Origin: Palaemon carinicauda
Taxonomy: Eukaryota; Arthropoda; Malacostraca; Decapoda; Palaemonidae
DNA length: 64,000 bases
NCBI RefSeq assembly: GCF_036898095.1
Contig: NC_090730.1
Coordinates: 27,962,780 to 28,026,779, forward strand
Direction of reading: 5' to 3'
Position 1 is the stretch's first letter, and the number at the start of each line of letters is the position of its first letter. Below are positions 49,701 to 59,407 of the stretch, in pieces. The position numbers and the translations under genes are program-made. The notes beneath the pieces were generated by a model. It did no database searches. It was not told the origin of the DNA and saw nothing but the letters and a program-made list of their open reading frames with translations.

Positions 49701-52359
49701 TCCGACAAAAAGTAAACTGCTGGGACTTGAGTGGGATCGAATGAGTGATACCTTGTCTACAAAACCCATACAACTGGATATAAATTCATCAACAAAAAGA
49801 CAAGTTTTATCTACTATAGCTTCACAGTTCGATCTTCTTAATTTCAATGGACCTATACTGAATCGAGCCAGATTGTTTCTACACAGATTGCAGTGTAGAC
49901 CAGAACTAGATTGGGATGAAAAGCTTACTGCTCCTTTGATCAATGAATGGAAGAATATCTGCAAGCAGGCCAATTCTGCACCTTCTGTAGAGTTCCCACG
50001 GAATTTTGGTGCTCGTACTGACAAATATAAATTGGTTGGGTTTGCTGATAGTAGTAAGGTTCTGTTTGGCGCTGCAGTGTATCTGTATAACATAAGTACA
50101 AATAAGATCTACTTTATTTTAGCAAGAAATAAACTGGTGAGTAAACAATTGGAGTCAAAATCCATACCAAGCTTGGAATTACAAGCTCTTGCTTTAACTG
50201 TAGAAACTGTAAAGGATTTGAAGAATGAACTTTCAGGATTTGGTTGCATTGATCCTATTGAGATAGTTGGATGCGAGGTCTATTCTGACAGTTTGGTGGT
50301 ACTGACCTGGCTGCAGTCTTACGCCTTGAAACTTGACAAACTACAAAAAAAGCAACCCTTTATACTCAATAGATTAGAGTATATCAATAAGCTGTGTGAG
50401 GATTCTTGTATGAAATTTTCTTTTGTGTCTGGAGAAGATAATCCAGCAGACTGCATCACCAGACCTTTATCCTTTAGGCAGCTAATGAAAACAAACTATA
50501 TAACTGGTCCTAAGTTCATTACAGAGAGCGAAAGCAATGTGATCTGTAGTGACAGGACATTGTCTTTCATCATACCTGGATTATTTGAATCAAAACAAGT
50601 GCATAAAGTGGAAACAAATTGTGGTAGTGCTTGTTCACCTCCGAATGTGGGCTCGGAACATCTTTTCCCTTTTAATAGGGTTTCTAGTTTTGAGAAGGCC
50701 GTGAGAGTGCATGCGGTGGTGCTCAGGTTCTGCAGCATTTTGAAATCTAAGTTTAAAAGCAAACATCCAGCTCTAGATCATTTTGAAGTTGAAGATGAAG
50801 GTTTTAACTTTTATGATGAAGCTTGTAGGCAGATTATAATCAGGGATCAACATATTCACTTCCCAGATGTCTTTGATTATTTTCACTCAAAACAGAAGCA
50901 GTTGAAGAATCTGCCTAACATTGTTGCACAGTTGAACTTGTTTCTTGATTCGGATGGCATGGTGAGGGTAAAAAGTAAATGCCGAAGATTGAAGGAAGTC
51001 CAACATCTTAACAAGTTCAACTATCCTTTACTACTATCGAAGGACAGTATGTTGGTTCCTCTGATTATAAGGGAATTGCACGTGAAGCTCTCACATGCTG
51101 GTTGTTATCCTTTGTTGGCGGAACTTAGAAGAAACTTTTGGATTACCCATATATACTCGACTGTGAAGAAAGTTCTGTCAAACTGCATTACTTGTAAGAG
51201 ATTAAATGAGAGGGTAATCAAATTAAATCAAAGTCATTACCCAGAGTTTAGGATTAATCCTGAAAACATACCGTACAGACAGATTTTCATTGATCATATG
51301 GGTCCATTTAAAATAAAGAATGATCAAGGAAATACTGTCAAGGTATGGTTGTTATGTATTACATGTCTATGGTCTCGGGCTATTAACTTGAAAATTTGTA
51401 TGGATTTAACTTCAGAGGAATTTATTAGAGCATTACAACTTCATACATATGAATTTGGCATTCCCTCCTTATGTCTGTCTGATTTGGGATCGCAATTCGT
51501 TGCTGGTGCAAATCAGGTCTCTAGTTTCTTGAGCGATTACGAGACAAATGCATATTTACAGGAACATGGAATTAAATCCTTTAAATTTGAGCAATATTAC
51601 AAAGGATATAATCAACTCGGCTCGTTAGTAGAGTCTTGTGTGAAACTAACCAAGCGCTTATTATTTGGAGCAATGCGCAATAACATTCTTCCCCTTCGGG
51701 ATTTTGATTTTATTGTTCACAAAACTATACATTTGGTGAACAGAAGGCCAATTTCATTTAAAGAGTCTCTTAGGGACTCTTCAGGAGAGAGCATTCCAGA
51801 AATCATTACCCCAGAGATGTTGATTCATGGCAGAGAATTGGTTTCCATCAATATAATCCCTCAACTACAAGGCCCAACAGATGCCGATCCAGAATTCAAT
51901 GCAGATCAGATTCCTTCATCATTACTGAAACTGCAAAATGTACGACATAATCTTATCAAAATATACAATGAAGAATTTGTTGGGAATCTGATATATCAAG
52001 CCGTAAATAAAAAAGACCGATACAAGCCCGCTCAACATAAAGAACTTAAAGTTGGAGATATAGTACTTTTGAAGGAACCCTTAGCTAAACCCTGTAATTA
52101 TCCAATGGGACGCATTAATGAAATTGTAAAAAATATAAACAATGAAGTTACGGCTGTGAAAGTCTTTAAAGGGAAAACTGGAGAAATATTAAAACGGCAC
52201 TCTAGTTCTATAATTCCTCTTTTGTCAGTCCCAAACGATGATGAGAAGCAAGGTGTACCAGACACTAAGTATGTTCATATTGTATCATCACGTCCTAAAA
52301 GAAAAGCAGCTATACAGGGGGCTGCCAAAATTCACCAAATTTTGGCTGAATCTGATTAG
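46717..52359 (+). CDS. BEL/Pao Gag-Pol polyprotein
   Basis: The ATG at 46717 gives about 1880 residues; the frame is open upstream to 46549 but only from a GTG and through a hydrophobic stretch. In order: Gag of the DUF1759 type (about 110-270, LPRYYGQENEDLTKFLSQFE); Cys/His knuckles (about 310-400); retropepsin-like protease with Asp 463 (KDSGCQSNFIS); reverse transcriptase with Asp 858 (CFDIKKAFNN) and YMDN (Asp 943, Asn 944); RNase H with Asp 1111, Glu 1154, Asp 1191 and Asp 1245; H2C2 zinc finger (about 1450-1500); integrase with Asp 1526, Asp 1589 and Glu 1639; and a DUF5641-like C-terminus (LKVGDIVLLKEP). No stop or frameshift was seen. The second Asp of the RT box is Asn, a variant I recall in some arthropod BEL lineages, so it need not mean inactivity. 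Confidence 0.96.
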   Translation: MTELKRLITSRKFVRKSVTESFNQRDQFILLEASDKLALESKLTDNMARLKDLDLQIQGIKWSSEENESELMEELEACENYQDKVRSSLFKLQSPVPTTPSPPTPALPLLKRPTAPLPRYYGQENEDLTKFLSQFEAVINRYEYSDYEKLLLLKQQITGRALVLIDSLESHNQGYSKAKELLEKALASPDVQKFSTIKQLSELNLDKCDDPFEYVSKVKGIIENVRKLNISIDYILQYFVWTGLNEKFRELLINITNHTWPSIEEISDNFFTACTRYSHHKKKVEVTDHSVDMAINVNFTPEGTSGATAKCYPCSLCSTVQEKASHNIRDCTNFISPVSKVEKLKSVDGCTRCGLASHSTEKCRYKFRYRCANCKGFHWNYLCTHPGENQSNDISQKNLDLNKKKFHEKNKDKKDPKAKNPTERSQNNITTITEALKNSSEGDTILPTFTCNISGSNVRCMKDSGCQSNFISEKLASRLNLPVIRECVKLTVNGINVPRSYDTKIVEVEMKFDRDSRVIYALCLPNINITLNLPKLNRVVNGFLSKGYKLADTRLLDGSEDISDIQLILGSKSSYCIPETEIIFGEKSIYSRTPHGVVLKGATETILHDLPYLPYAPEVSSSSYISITNRTPDYLPSEEAKFYQTSNIDFGKIEIRNESFVLEGEDDEVSGLVDIEKDVLDSVCDEALCRETSIYSETVEIHTQLVNYVLEKTTRNSEGRLVMPLLWNPRVSHLLGHNFNISEKILSGLQRKFQGNLDDKLKQINVVFKEQADAGIIERIENLDKFKKEHPESSFMPFMGIFKPDRETTKCRVVFLSNLSDKGSMNHNQTMHAGPTLNQKLSTSIINLRFGSKLCCFDIKKAFNNIGLEEVDQNRLCFLWFRNLEDGDFSIIGYKNSRLPFGLRCSPALLMLGLYKILILDSTNDSFQLMKLKRTIYQLSYMDNCAFTAETSECLLWMYTMLEDIFSPYKFSLQQFLSNDMSLQKKIDKIQETEAPTKSKLLGLEWDRMSDTLSTKPIQLDINSSTKRQVLSTIASQFDLLNFNGPILNRARLFLHRLQCRPELDWDEKLTAPLINEWKNICKQANSAPSVEFPRNFGARTDKYKLVGFADSSKVLFGAAVYLYNISTNKIYFILARNKLVSKQLESKSIPSLELQALALTVETVKDLKNELSGFGCIDPIEIVGCEVYSDSLVVLTWLQSYALKLDKLQKKQPFILNRLEYINKLCEDSCMKFSFVSGEDNPADCITRPLSFRQLMKTNYITGPKFITESESNVICSDRTLSFIIPGLFESKQVHKVETNCGSACSPPNVGSEHLFPFNRVSSFEKAVRVHAVVLRFCSILKSKFKSKHPALDHFEVEDEGFNFYDEACRQIIIRDQHIHFPDVFDYFHSKQKQLKNLPNIVAQLNLFLDSDGMVRVKSKCRRLKEVQHLNKFNYPLLLSKDSMLVPLIIRELHVKLSHAGCYPLLAELRRNFWITHIYSTVKKVLSNCITCKRLNERVIKLNQSHYPEFRINPENIPYRQIFIDHMGPFKIKNDQGNTVKVWLLCITCLWSRAINLKICMDLTSEEFIRALQLHTYEFGIPSLCLSDLGSQFVAGANQVSSFLSDYETNAYLQEHGIKSFKFEQYYKGYNQLGSLVESCVKLTKRLLFGAMRNNILPLRDFDFIVHKTIHLVNRRPISFKESLRDSSGESIPEIITPEMLIHGRELVSINIIPQLQGPTDADPEFNADQIPSSLLKLQNVRHNLIKIYNEEFVGNLIYQAVNKKDRYKPAQHKELKVGDIVLLKEPLAKPCNYPMGRINEIVKNINNEVTAVKVFKGKTGEILKRHSSSIIPLLSVPNDDEKQGVPDTKYVHIVSSRPKRKAAIQGAAKIHQILAESD

Positions 52360-52493
52360 GGATTTTTCATTACTGTTAATATTGTTTTATTTGGATTCCT
52401 TGGGTTGGTTTTTATTTTTGGGTAATTTTCGTGTAAATACATTTACATTACATACTTTTGATTTCATACTAAATCAAAATCTCTCCCCTGGAG

Positions 52494-53596
52494 TGTAGAA
52501 AAATATGTATTTTTCTTTTAATTTTACTAGATATTAAAGAAAAAAATATACATTATCACTACGGCATCAGTATTAAAGTACTTTACCTCTGTAATTACTT
52601 AATTAGTCAATTCTAAAGTTAACGTAAATTTTATAAATAGCTTTTCTCGCCTAATTCTTTTAAATGGTTACTGCCGTAAACAAACCATCAATTTTAATGC
52701 TGAAAATGTTTTCTTGGTTTACTGAGTGACGGAGAACCAGATAGTACCTGTCAAGAAGAGTAGCTGTCAAGAACTTGAACAGCAGCAGTCTGCAGTAGAA
52801 GTTCCAGTCATACTTACAGTGGATTAATCTTTGAAGTTATTTAGTGACCTATGGATCTTATCATTTGCACCACGATCATGTGTCACACAAATATGGAATA
52901 ATTCTTTCAAAATACCATTGGACCCGGACCTGCCAAAAGAGAACCCGCCTACCTATCTCCTAAATTACACTATAAACAGGGTAAGAGAAAAGCTATTTTT
53001 TCTTTGTTTTAAACTATCCAGATCTTGATTTTTATTTCTGCAGCTTTAATCGATGCTTGTGTGATAAGTGTTATTACTTATATTTACCCAAATTATACGT
53101 ACCTTACCTATACTTACATTACATACTTATTTATACTTATAGTTACTTTGTTTGTATTTCATTAATCAATTTACTATTTAAGTGTATTGAATTCTGATTG
53201 ATCTTATTATTATTTTGACGGTTTGTTTACTGGGATAGAAATATACTTTACATTTTACTTGTTTATTTTTGGGCTGTTATTTCATTGGGGTAGTTGTGTC
53301 CGATTCCGTTCATACCTGAAATCTTAAGATTTCCTTTTGTTCACTATTTCAGATGTGTGTATACTTTCGGATTCATTTCATTGGCCTCCGGATGATGCAG
53401 CCCAAGTACTCACTTTCTATCCTTATGGTTCACGTCAATTGTTTGTCATTCAGAAGTTTATTTTTGGTTCGAGTATATACATTACAATTAAATTCATTGT
53501 AACTTATACTTTATTATTTACTATACCCTATATTAACTTATAAATTTAATGAGTTACCTTTTCATTAAATCTGTATAAAAACCTCATTTTTATACA
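52494..53596 (+). repeat. 3' LTR of the BEL/Pao element
   Basis: 1103 bp, collinear with the 5' LTR at a fixed offset of 7081. The bases before it (CTCTCCCCTGGAG) are not a clear polypurine tract. Confidence 0.96.
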
Positions 53597-53601
53597 CCAT
53601 G
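53597..53601. repeat. Target-site duplication CCATG, right
   Basis: Matches 45408-45412. Confidence 0.93.
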
Positions 53602-54969
53602 TGCATAACAACCACACAAACATAATGGCTACACTATGTGACTAATATTTCCCTCTTCCATGCAATAAATGAGATGCTTTTTGTTCTGGGTCCATCACTG
53701 TCATCAAGGCAGGCGGGAGTGCAATGGGCATGACTGAAGAAATATCAGTACTGAGATGGTGGATGGTAGCTGGTCCTGAAGTCAGCCACTTGGGTACACA
53801 GTATGAGGCAAGAAGTGGGATCAAGGAGGGTTCTAAACACACCATCCAGCATGACAAAACAGAATGAGCATATAAAAGCTCTCACAAGGCATGCAAGATG
53901 TGAGCAATCTTCTCCAGGCTGAGAGTTGAGACCTGCTTTCACTTGATGCAAAGAACATTGCTTACTGAAGTTTTTTTAGAGCTGGTTAACGCACACTTTG
54001 AGAAAGGAAATGTCAATTTCCAGGAGTTTATTAAGAGACGGGGAAGAAAAGAAGAATCCACCATCTATGAACAAATCAAAAGGAACAGGGTTGACTTTTT
54101 ACTACAGGTATCAGTATCTGTTGACTCTTCAAAGCAAACAATCGTCTGTTCTCCAAGCTGTTCATATCATGCCAGGGCAGAGAGTATGACTTGAAGGAGT
54201 TCTTCCGTCATGAGAACCAATCACAGACTTCTTCCCTCCAATGATAGCAGAAAGCTCCACACATGTCAAAAATCCAACCTCATTACTATTCTTGAGAGCC
54301 AAGTTACAACCCTGGTGTAGCATTAGTGGGTGATTGGCCCTTATGAAGTTCAAAAACTTTTGAAGAGTAAGCAATGCTCGATGTACTTCTTACAATACAA
54401 GCACACTCTACCAAATACAAGAGAGCAGACATTGTTTTTTATTTCTACTGGCCATTTACTATGAAAGCTGAAACTAGATCAAAGCGAGGATGTGGGGTGA
54501 GACTCAGGGTGACAAGGCAAGGAAAAATTCCCTTAAACTTGTGCTAGACTAAGAAAAGATAATTTGGACAAAGCTTCCACCCATTGCAGAGAGTCGCCGG
54601 TAGTAGACTAATTGTAGGTGCAAGTCGGAATGCTGCAGTCGACGAGAATGCTACTGTTTTGGTCTGACCTACACAGCACTGTGCGGCTACAGATACGAGG
54701 TTTAGAGTGTACTATTTCAGGCAGCAAGATGAATAATATGTGGCAATTAAGTATAGTCTTACTGCCTATATGTACAGTATACAGCTACACAACCGAAGAA
54801 GGAAACAAAGAGTTAACTCATTTTTATAACCAAGCGTTCATTTTCATAATCGTTTCCCGTTCGCAATAGTAGACAAGCAATCATTAGCGAGTGCTTATCA
54901 TCTTGGGAGTCTGTGCGTGAGGAAAATATTTGTAATAGATTGCTTGACATTATTCCCAGGAGGATAAAC

Positions 54970-54972
<3 letters not shown>
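53602..54972. other. Unrecognised DNA, possibly old coding remnants
   Basis: Less AT-rich than its surroundings. An open frame at 53943-54194 (+) starts in QRTLLTEVFLELVNAHFEKG, and another at 54618-54869. Neither matches a family I know. Minus-strand frames at 53642-53951 are also open but overlap. It may be a decayed mobile element or exon pieces; no function is assigned. Confidence 0.35.
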
Positions 54973-55057
<85 letters not shown>

Positions 55058-55070
55058 ATATATATGTATA
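54973..55070. repeat. (TA)n microsatellite
   Basis: About 80 bp of TA followed by TATGGATATATATGTATA, abutting the end of DIRS element D. Confidence 0.96.
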
Positions 55071-55160
55071 TTTTTGGGCTCAAGCCATGACGTCCTGATG
55101 GAAGGTTCCTTCAGTAGCTTCCTTGGGTATATTTAACTACAAGGATATTCCCAGAGAATT
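55071..55160 (+). mobile_element. Element D, terminal fragment (DIRS, inverted relative to C), left edge
   Basis: Begins TTTTTGGGCTCAAGCC, the reverse complement of the A/C right end, and runs 90 bp into the ITR up to CCCAGAGAATT. The ITR text continues at 63980 (CCACAGGTTATCACAG) on the far side of element C. So D is a third family member, oriented opposite to A and C, split by C. It passes out of the window at 64000. Confidence 0.88.
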
Positions 55161-55205
55161 AACGGATTTTGAGCGAAGCGAAAAATCTATTTTTGGGTGA
55201 GATAG

Positions 55206-55546
55206 CCATGGCGTCCTGATGGAAGGTTCCTTTTTGGTAGGTTCCTTGGGTATATAACTACTAGATATTCCCAGAGAATTTAACCACAGGTTATCACAGA
55301 ATTCTAACTTCTGGAGCGAGTATCCTAAAGGTTTCCCTTTAAGACATCGTATATCAACAGGGGACGCATGTATTAACGCGCCACATAGCTATCTGCACCC
55401 CACATAGAGTTAACACTTCGATGTGTAGGGGCGGAGAATAGCTGGGGAGCCGTTCCACAGCTAATCTTGTTCGTGGCTACTTTTGGTACTCGAGACGTAA
55501 ACAAACGGGCGCCATTGCTAAATGACGTCACGTCCGTCCTCATCCT
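55206..55546. repeat. Element C left inverted terminal repeat
   Basis: 341 bp, the reverse complement of 63623-63964 with a handful of substitutions and one length difference. Confidence 0.92.
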
Positions 55547-55626
55547 GAAGCCAGTTGCTTGCCGATCACCATGATACAGCAGAACAGGGTGGGACCTGAA
55601 AAAACTGGACGAAGTAGCAGGGAGGG

Positions 55627-55722
55627 TCCATCAGGACGCCATGGCTATCTCACCCAAAAATAGATTTTTCGCTTCGCTCAAAATCCGTTTTTTGGGCTCA
55701 AGCCATGGCGTCCTGATGGAAG
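55627..55722. repeat. Element C internal complementary region
   Basis: Same fused structure as 9928-10022, with the core CCG-TTTTTT-GGG; complementary to the joined ends. Confidence 0.9.
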
Positions 55723-56528
55723 AATACCAGAGAATCAATGTATCGTGGTAGATTTTCCCCTTGTAGTGTAAGTGCCGAGGGCTTTGAACAGGTTAGCATA
55801 GTAATCTCAATAGAGGAACCGTAGGGAAGAAAACTTCCTGCCCCCCTGGCAGTGAAGTCCCAATAGGCCATGCTGAAGATCAAAGTGGTCATCGAAGGGC
55901 TACCCACCTTACTGGGAGAACATGAAGAACTCGGAGACAAGACTGAATGGTTGGTATTCATATAGGAACATTCTCAAAAGCAGACAAGTGGTGGTTAGGC
56001 ACTGTATGTGAAGAGAGAGAATCGTCTGGTCTCGAAGGCATGATGTAAGTAAGTATTCGGGTAGGAATATTACATTGCAGAGGTGAGTATATAATAAGGA
56101 TTGAATCCTTAGTAATCTTCATCGTATATAAGAGGAAGGGGATAATAAAACTATGACAGTCATGTATTTCATAGTATAAGTAGGAGCGGATTGAGACGCA
56201 CAAGTAATAAAATAGAAATTTTATTTCACAATTGCAGAATATGGTAATTAAATGCAATAAGTATGTAAAAGTAATTTACAACAAATTATAATGTACATAG
56301 TAATGAAAGACTTGCTCTTGAATCTGAAAGAGAATTTCAAATTATTAGTAGGCACTCGTTCCAGAGGAACGTCAGTCTTTAAAAAGAAAACACATCATGC
56401 TCTAGGCATGCGGCACTCATGTGACGACTATGACATTTCACCTGGGAGAAGAACAGTATATGAAAAAGCACTAAGTGTCTTTGAAATCACTACGTATCAC
56501 ACGAGGGTCAACATAGGCACCCGAGGAG
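55723..56528 (-). other. Element C 3' untranslated region
   Basis: Aligns with 10023-10820 of element A with small indels; noncoding. Confidence 0.6.
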
Positions 56529-57649
56529 TTAGAGTCCCAAGTAACTCACTGTTCTACCTGCGGCTACCACAAAATGTTTGACTTCATGCACTTGTTTCGC
56601 ATAATGTTTGAAGAAAACACGTGAGGATTTCCAGCCTGTGAAACTCTTAAGGCTTTCAAAATCCATACTCTGAAAGAAATTCAGAGACGATGCAACTTTT
56701 CTAGGATCGTGACCTGCGGGTGTACTGTCAGGATCCGCTCTGCGAATGAAGTAGGTGATTTTCGCTCGTAGTTGTTTCAGTGACAGGTCGCTGCCCGATG
56801 TTTCTCCTTTGAAGAGTTGGCCTCCACCAAAGTCCGAAGTTCTACGAAGATAGACCTTGAGGCTCTCTACTGGACATAGAGAGGCATCTTCTTTCAGGGG
56901 GCAGATTCTCCAAGGGCCCCATCTTTTGGTGGGTAGTTCGTTTTTGGCGAGAAACGTCGGATCCGGGAAGAGGGTAAGGTCTCCTGAATCTGTAAACAGA
57001 ATGTGACCCTCGTCCCTTGATAATGCCACTATTTCGCTGACTCGGGCTCCTGAGGCAAGAGCAAAAAGAAAAATAACTTTTTGAGTCAGATCCTTGAGAG
57101 GGCACGAATCATTGTCCAAGTTGGAGGCAAAATGGAGCACCTTGTCCAGAGACCAGGAGATCGGTTTTGGTGGGGGTGCTGGGCGTAGACGAGCGCATGC
57201 CTTCGGCAGTTTATTGAAGATGTCGCTGGACAGATCAATCTGGAAGGCGTACATTAGCGGTCTAGTCAAGGACGATTTGCAAGTAGAAATCGTGTTGGCT
57301 GCCAAGCCTTGTCCATGAAGGTGAATGAAGAAGGACATGCAAAAATCGATGGTGATTTCCGTAGGATTTTTGCCTTGACGAATGAGACCCATTTTCTCCA
57401 GGATGATTCGTATTGCCGTCGTGTGGATTCGGTCTTGTATTCCTCGAGGAAGTCGAGACTCTTCTTCGATATCCCGAACCTTTTCTTCACGGCTAGGGAG
57501 AGAAAATCATGAGATGAAGGTCCCTGACTTCCAATGATGAAGCAAATACAGTCGACTTCTGTACTTGCTGGGAGAGAACTGGGCCCGGGAGAGGGATCAG
57601 CGTAGGTTGTAGCTCCAGGACTAGGGGGTACCAGTTGCTCCGAGGCCAC
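56529..57649 (-). pseudogene. Element C tyrosine recombinase, frameshifted
   Basis: The catalytic block is kept in one frame (57392-56529): ASGARVSEI, GHDPRK and FKHYAKQV. The N-domain lies in another frame (57649-57266). The break is near 57376, where a T-run has five T against six in element A. A 31-bp deletion relative to A near 56547, between short CTAC repeats, replaces the C-terminal tail after VVAAG. It is probably non-functional. Confidence 0.9.
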
Positions 57650-59407
57650 TTGGGAGCCACTAGGGCTGCTGTTCCTTTGAAGGTTCTCAGTTTGGAGAGG
57701 ACTTTCAGCAACAGGTTAGTGGGAGGGAGCAGGTAGATCTTGGACCACCTGTTCCAATCCAGTGACATGGCGTCCACTGCTTCTGCCTTGGGGTCCTCGT
57801 ACGGGGCCACATATCGAGTAAGTTGATTGTTGTCGCTCATTGCGAAGAGATCGATCTGAAGTTCTGGGACTTGGTGAGAGATGAAGGAGAATGATCTTGC
57901 GTCTAGAGACCATTCCGACTCTATCGGGCTTGTCCGAGATAGAGCGTCCGCCGTCACGTTGCGGAATCCTTGTAGGTGAACTGCAGACAGGTGCCATTTC
58001 TTCTTCTCCGCCAGACGGAAGATTGTCAGCAGCACCTGATTTATCTGGGGCAATCTTGAGCCTTGGCGATTGAGACATCTGACTACCACCGAGTTGTCTA
58101 GGGTTAGACGAATATGGATCGAGGGAGGCGGGGAGAGTTTCTTCAGAGTTAGAAGGACCGCCATGGCCTCCAAGATGTTGATGTGAAACGTCTTGAATAG
58201 GGGAGACCATGTTCCTTGAGCCTGTTTTTGGTGGGAGTGACCTCCCCAATCCTCCAGCAAAGCGTCCGTGTGGATGTTGAGGGATGGACCTTTTCAGGGC
58301 CTTTGCTTCCAACCACGGCTTTAGGAGCAGCCGAAGTCTGTTTGGGAGCCGTCTCTTGAGGTCTCTTCGAGCGATGGATGCGGAACGTCTCCAGACTCCT
58401 GTGGCATCCTTTAGCTGTGCACGTAGCACTGGGTTTGTCACTGAGGCGAACTGTAGAGAGCCTAGAACTCGTTCCTGCTGACGTCTTGAGATCCGTTTGG
58501 ATTTCAGCAGTCGCTTGACAGACCCTGCTATTTCCTTCCTTTTCTTCTGGGGAATGGAAAGGTGGTGTGACTGAAGGTTCCACTGGATTCCTAACCATTG
58601 GAACTTCTGAGCTGGAGAGAGGCGAGATTTCTTCGCGTTTATCTTGAATCCCAGGTGTTCTAGGAACTGGGTAACTTTGTTGCAGGATCTTAAACAATCC
58701 TCGGGCGATGGAGCCCAGACTAGCCAGTCGTCGAGGTAGGCCATCACCTGGACGTCTCTGAGGCGAAGCTGTTGAACGATGGCGTCCGCCAGCTTTGTGA
58801 AGATCCGTGGGGCCACGTTGAGGCCGAAGGGTATGGCCTTGAAGGCGTAGCTTTTCCTTTGGAGTCGAAATCCTAGGTAGGAGGAAGCGTGGTGATTCAT
58901 TGGAACGTGCCAGTAGGCATCCGCCAGGTCTATGGAGACCGTGTAGGAACCTTGAGGCAGAAGGGTCCTTATCTGTTGAAGAGTCAGCATCTTGAACTTG
59001 TTGTTCGCTATGAACTTGTTGAGGGGGGATAAGTTTAGAATGACTCTGAGCTTGTCGGAGTCCTTCTTGGGGACGCAAAACAGTCTCCCTTGGAACCTGG
59101 TTGACTTTACCCTCCTTATCACCTTCTTGTTCAAGAGATCTAGGACATATTATTCCAGAAGGGGGGTTGATTGTTGGAAGAATTGCTGGAAGGTTGGGGG
59201 TGGTTGAGTCCAACTCCAGCCTAGACCCTTCTTGACGATGCTGTGTGCCCAGGGATCGAAGGTCCAAGGATCCTGGAATTGGCGGAGTCTTCCTCCCACC
59301 GGAAGCACTTCATTGCTTCTGGTGTCCCGAGGGCTTACTGCCTCGGCCGCTAGCTCCCCTTTCTCCTCTGCCTCTGGAGGGACGGCGAGATGCGTCTCTG
59401 CCTGCAC
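57493..59407 (-). pseudogene. Element C RT-RNase H, broken
   Basis: Homologous to 11753-13855. Three lesions are visible. A Glu codon at the equivalent of LLEEYVLDL has become TAA near 59150. A 23-bp deletion near 58284 shifts the frame between RT and RNase H. The last residues are cut by a stop at 57493. The catalytic motifs themselves (DLADAYWHV, MAYLDDW, the TLDNS and TADALSRT boxes) are intact, so decay is recent. Confidence 0.92.

Larger units (their letters stand above)
45413..53596 (+). mobile_element. Complete BEL/Pao LTR retrotransposon
   Basis: 8184 bp with two 1103-bp LTRs (TG...CA), a 5-bp target duplication, a primer site and one continuous polyprotein frame with domain order Gag-protease-RT-RNase H-integrase. 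Where compared, the LTRs keep a constant offset of 7081 bases with no indel and their short open frames translate identically, so insertion is very recent. No env-like frame follows. Confidence 0.97.

Noticed and set aside
55071..55160. Duplicate ITR belonging to element C
   Set aside because: It is in the opposite relation to C's ends and its sequence resumes after C, so it belongs to another copy.
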